Assembly (NCBI GenBank): GCA_016764135.1
Contig: JAESSL010000142.1
Span: forward strand, 1 to 7,712
Reading direction: 5' to 3'
DNA from: Alphaproteobacteria bacterium
Lineage (GTDB): Bacteria > Pseudomonadota > Alphaproteobacteria > UBA8366 > GCA-2717185
DNA length: 7,712 nt
Shown: piece after piece, positions 5,611 to 7,712 of the stretch
Layout of the letters: each line of letters starts with the position of its first letter
How positions within the stretch are numbered: position 1 is the first letter of the stretch
Position numbers and translations under genes: made by a program
The notes under the pieces: generated by a model
Databases searched by the model: none
Seen by the model: only the letters and a program-made list of their open reading frames with translations
What the model was told of the DNA's origin: nothing

Positions 5611-6675
5611 ATGGTCGATACAGCGAGCGTTGAAACGCGGGCGTCCGGGCCTGTACCGCCGCAAGGCGCTGATCTGGCGATGGAAGTGACAGGTCTCAAA
5701 ACCTATTTCTTCACTCGGCAAGGGATCGTCAAGGCCGTCGACGACGTATCGTTTTATCTCAAAAAAGGTGAGACGCTTGGTATTGTTGGCGAATCCGGTT
5801 GCGGTAAAAGCATAACGGCGTTGTCCATTATGCGACTGGTGCCGGACCCGCCCGGTAAAACCGTTGCAGGCACCGTGAAGTTGGACGGTCGGGATTTGCT
5901 TCAATTATCGCCCGCCGAAATGCGCGATGTTCGCGGCAATGAAATGTCGATGATCTTTCAGGAGCCGATGACCGCGCTGAACCCTGTGTTCAGGATTGGA
6001 CATCAGATCAGCGAAGCCTTGATTTTGCATCAGGGATTAAACAAGACGGAGGCGTTCGAGCGCTCGGTCGAAATGCTGGAACTGGTAAAAATTCCGGAAG
6101 CCCGGCTACGAGCCAATGAATATCCCCATCAGTTATCGGGCGGTATGCGTCAGAGGGTCATGATCGCCATGGCGCTGGCCTGCAATCCTAAAGTGTTGAT
6201 CGCCGATGAACCGACCACTGCGCTGGATGTGACAATTCAGGCGCAGATTCTGGAATTGATCGTTCAGTTGCAGAAAGACCTGGGGACGGCCGTTATCCTG
6301 ATTACCCATGATTTGGGCGTCATCGCGGAAACCGCCCAACGGGTCGTGGTGATGTATGCCGGGAAAAAGGTCGAGGAAGCGAGCGTCGAGGATTTGTTTG
6401 CGGAGCCCATGCATCCCTATACGCATGGCCTGTTGGCGTCCGTGCCGCATCTGGACATTATGAAGGGTGAAGAGAGCAAGGTTGAACGCCTGGCGGAAAT
6501 TCCGGGTATCGTACCTTTGCTGAACAACCTGCCGCCGGGCTGCACGTTCGCCCCGCGTTGCAAATTCGCCGATGATAAATGTACGGCGGAATATCCGCCT
6601 TATGTGGAACTGAAGCCGGATCATTGGGTCGGCTGCTGGCACTCGGACAAATTATATGGAGAAGATAATGGCTGA
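5611..6675 (+). CDS. ABC importer ATP-binding subunit, DppD/OppD type
   Basis: This 354-residue cytoplasmic ATPase powers the importer. Walker A is GESGCGKS (60-67), the Q-loop glutamine is Q117 in MIFQEPMTALNP (a DppD/OppD hallmark), the ABC signature is LSGGMRQR (175-182), Walker B is VLIADE (195-200) with catalytic E200, the D-loop follows at 204-206, and the switch histidine is H233. All motifs look active. The C-terminal oligopeptide-transporter extension begins around HPYTHGLL (268-275). It holds four cysteines, C311, C317, C324 and C342, spaced x5, x6, x17, the pattern linked to a [4Fe-4S] cluster in this subfamily. The ATG at 5611 directly follows an in-frame TGA. The ribosome-binding site GGCGAG (5598-5603) is only moderate, and a second ATG at 5680 (M24) is a possible alternative that would keep the whole ATPase domain. 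The gene overlaps the next by 8 bases. Confidence 0.94.
   Translation: MVDTASVETRASGPVPPQGADLAMEVTGLKTYFFTRQGIVKAVDDVSFYLKKGETLGIVGESGCGKSITALSIMRLVPDPPGKTVAGTVKLDGRDLLQLSPAEMRDVRGNEMSMIFQEPMTALNPVFRIGHQISEALILHQGLNKTEAFERSVEMLELVKIPEARLRANEYPHQLSGGMRQRVMIAMALACNPKVLIADEPTTALDVTIQAQILELIVQLQKDLGTAVILITHDLGVIAETAQRVVVMYAGKKVEEASVEDLFAEPMHPYTHGLLASVPHLDIMKGEESKVERLAEIPGIVPLLNNLPPGCTFAPRCKFADDKCTAEYPPYVELKPDHWVGCWHSDKLYGEDNG
6658..6661 (+). promoter_or_regulatory. Ribosome-binding site that decides the second ATPase start
   Basis: GGAG sits 6 bases before the ATG at 6668, inside the end of the preceding ATPase gene. The in-frame ATG at 6656 would add only four residues (MEKI) and has no purine-rich site ahead of it, so 6668 is the preferred start. 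Confidence 0.7.
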
Positions 6676-7666
6676 GGCGTCACTCGCTGCTACCGGTAAA
6701 AATAAGACGCCGGTCTTAAAGGTCACAGGCCTTAAAAAGCACTTTCCAATCAAAAAGGGCATTCTGTCGCGGACCGTTGGCAACGTCTATGCGGTGGATG
6801 GCGTCAGCTTTACTATCAACGAAGGCGAAACGCTGGGGCTTGTTGGCGAAAGCGGATGCGGGAAGTCAACGGTCGGCCGTACGGTTCTGAGATTACTGGA
6901 GCCGACCGCCGGATCGATTGAAATTGATGGCACGGACATCACGTCGCTGGATAAGGCGAGCCTGCGCGCTTTTCGGCGCGAGATGCAGATTATCTTCCAG
7001 GATCCGTATTCATCTTTGAACCCACGGATGTCTGCAGGGGATATTGTCGGCGAGTTACTCAAGGTTCACGGGATTGCAGAAGGCGAAGAGCTCGAAGATC
7101 GCGTCGCCAAGCTGTTTGACCGCGTCGGATTGCGCCGTGCGCAAATGAAAAGCTTTCCCCATGAGTTTTCGGGTGGTCAGCGGCAACGTATCGGCATCGC
7201 GCGCGCCTTGGCGTTGAACCCCCGGTTGATTATCGGGGATGAGCCGGTGTCTGCGTTGGACGTCTCAATTCAGGCGCAGGTGATCAATCTGCTCATGGAT
7301 TTGCAGAAGGAACTCAAGCTTTCCTATCTGTTCATTGCGCATGATCTGGCCGTGGTGGAGCATATCAGCGATCATGTCGCGGTGATGTATCTGGGACGAA
7401 TTGTGGAATATACGGACAAGAAAACCTTGTTCACCAATCCGCAGCATCCCTACACCGAAGCCTTGTTATCGGCGGTGCCCATTCCCGATCCGACGATCAA
7501 ACGGAAGAAGATTATTCTGGAGGGCGACGTTCCCAGTCCGATAAATCCGCCTTCGGGATGTCATTTCCATACGCGGTGTCCCTATGTCGAGGACCGCTGC
7601 AAGGTTGAAGAACCGGTGTTGAAAGAAATTGAACCGGGCCACGTTGTCTGCTGCCATTTACGCTAG
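6668..7666 (+). CDS. ABC importer ATP-binding subunit, DppF/OppF type
   Basis: This 332-residue ATPase is the partner of the upstream DppD-like subunit. After VTGLKKHFPIKKGILSRTVG, the DppF/OppF style of N-terminus, come Walker A GESGCGKS (60-67), Q-loop Q111 in IIFQDPYSSLNPRM (a DppF hallmark), signature FSGGQRQR (167-174), Walker B LIIGDE (187-192) with catalytic E192, and switch histidine H225. The C-terminal extension has HPYTEALLSAVP and cysteines C298, C304, C311 and C328/C329, again the four-cysteine pattern associated with an iron-sulfur cluster. The start overlaps the stop of the previous gene in the 8 bases ATGGCTGA (6668-6675), which suggests translational coupling and a 1:1 ratio of the two ATPases. 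All catalytic motifs are intact, and the length is normal. This is the last gene of the importer cluster seen in the window. Confidence 0.94.
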   Translation: MAEASLAATGKNKTPVLKVTGLKKHFPIKKGILSRTVGNVYAVDGVSFTINEGETLGLVGESGCGKSTVGRTVLRLLEPTAGSIEIDGTDITSLDKASLRAFRREMQIIFQDPYSSLNPRMSAGDIVGELLKVHGIAEGEELEDRVAKLFDRVGLRRAQMKSFPHEFSGGQRQRIGIARALALNPRLIIGDEPVSALDVSIQAQVINLLMDLQKELKLSYLFIAHDLAVVEHISDHVAVMYLGRIVEYTDKKTLFTNPQHPYTEALLSAVPIPDPTIKRKKIILEGDVPSPINPPSGCHFHTRCPYVEDRCKVEEPVLKEIEPGHVVCCHLR

Positions 7667-7712
7667 ACAACCGGCTTTTCGGGAAGTCCCGGACGGCTCA
7701 AACAAAAACGGC
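7667..7712. other. 3' flank of the importer cluster
   Basis: The last 46 bases hold a short inverted repeat, CGGG (7680-7683) and CCCG (7688-7691), around AAGT. A second repeat, GTTGTCT (7643-7649) with AGACAAC (7665-7671), spans the stop codon of the last ATPase gene. Neither is followed by a T-run inside the window, so no terminator can be called. A terminator or another gene may lie beyond the right edge. Confidence 0.35.

Noticed and set aside
7643..7691. Possible terminator after the last ATPase gene
   Set aside because: Two short inverted repeats exist, but no T-run follows either of them before the window ends.
1..7712. CRISPR arrays, tRNA or rRNA genes, insertion sequences, toxin-antitoxin or phage genes
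   Set aside because: No regularly repeated units, RNA-gene signatures, transposase-like proteins or terminal repeats were seen. All long open frames are accounted for by the NUDIX, fahA and importer genes.

Overview
The window looks like chromosomal housekeeping and accessory DNA of a Gram-negative proteobacterium, most likely an alphaproteobacterium (inference). The genes are moderately GC-rich and use GCG and CGC codons heavily. The substrate-binding protein has a classical Sec signal peptide, and its overall style (an N-terminal stretch with an 'IHEEAT' motif, a 'DVKCTW' motif and a C-terminal 'NGWR.EDVWLDK') is one I associate with Rhodospirillales and Rhizobiales-like solute-binding proteins. 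No gene here looks foreign, phage-derived or mobile.

Left end (1-415): the first ~71 codons of a leftward gene run off the window. They encode the N-terminus of a NUDIX-superfamily hydrolase with a hallmark 'FPGGGVD' segment. It has its own ribosome-binding site and a good sigma70-type promoter in the divergent spacer (215-415).

Middle left (416-1747): a complete rightward fumarylacetoacetase gene (fahA type), the last enzyme of tyrosine/homogentisate breakdown, with all the metal-binding and catalytic residues I could map. No other gene of that pathway is visible in the window.

Right (1893-7666): a complete five-gene ABC importer of the dipeptide/oligopeptide/nickel class, in the order binding protein, two permeases, two ATPases. 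The binding protein would capture a solute in the periplasm. The DppB-like and DppC-like permeases form the membrane channel. The DppD-like and DppF-like ATPases power import, and each carries the C-terminal four-cysteine motif associated with a [4Fe-4S] cluster. A strong intrinsic terminator-like hairpin lies between the binding-protein gene and the first permease gene. It would let the periplasmic protein be made in excess over the membrane parts. The two ATPase genes overlap by 8 bases, a sign of translational coupling. The substrate cannot be read from sequence; peptide-like compounds are the family default.

Most of the window is well-understood biology. The points worth a second look are the truncated NUDIX gene, which is easy to miss because it has no stop in the window, the intercistronic terminator, the possible operator in front of the binding-protein gene, and the unexplained pairing of fahA with a peptide-class importer.
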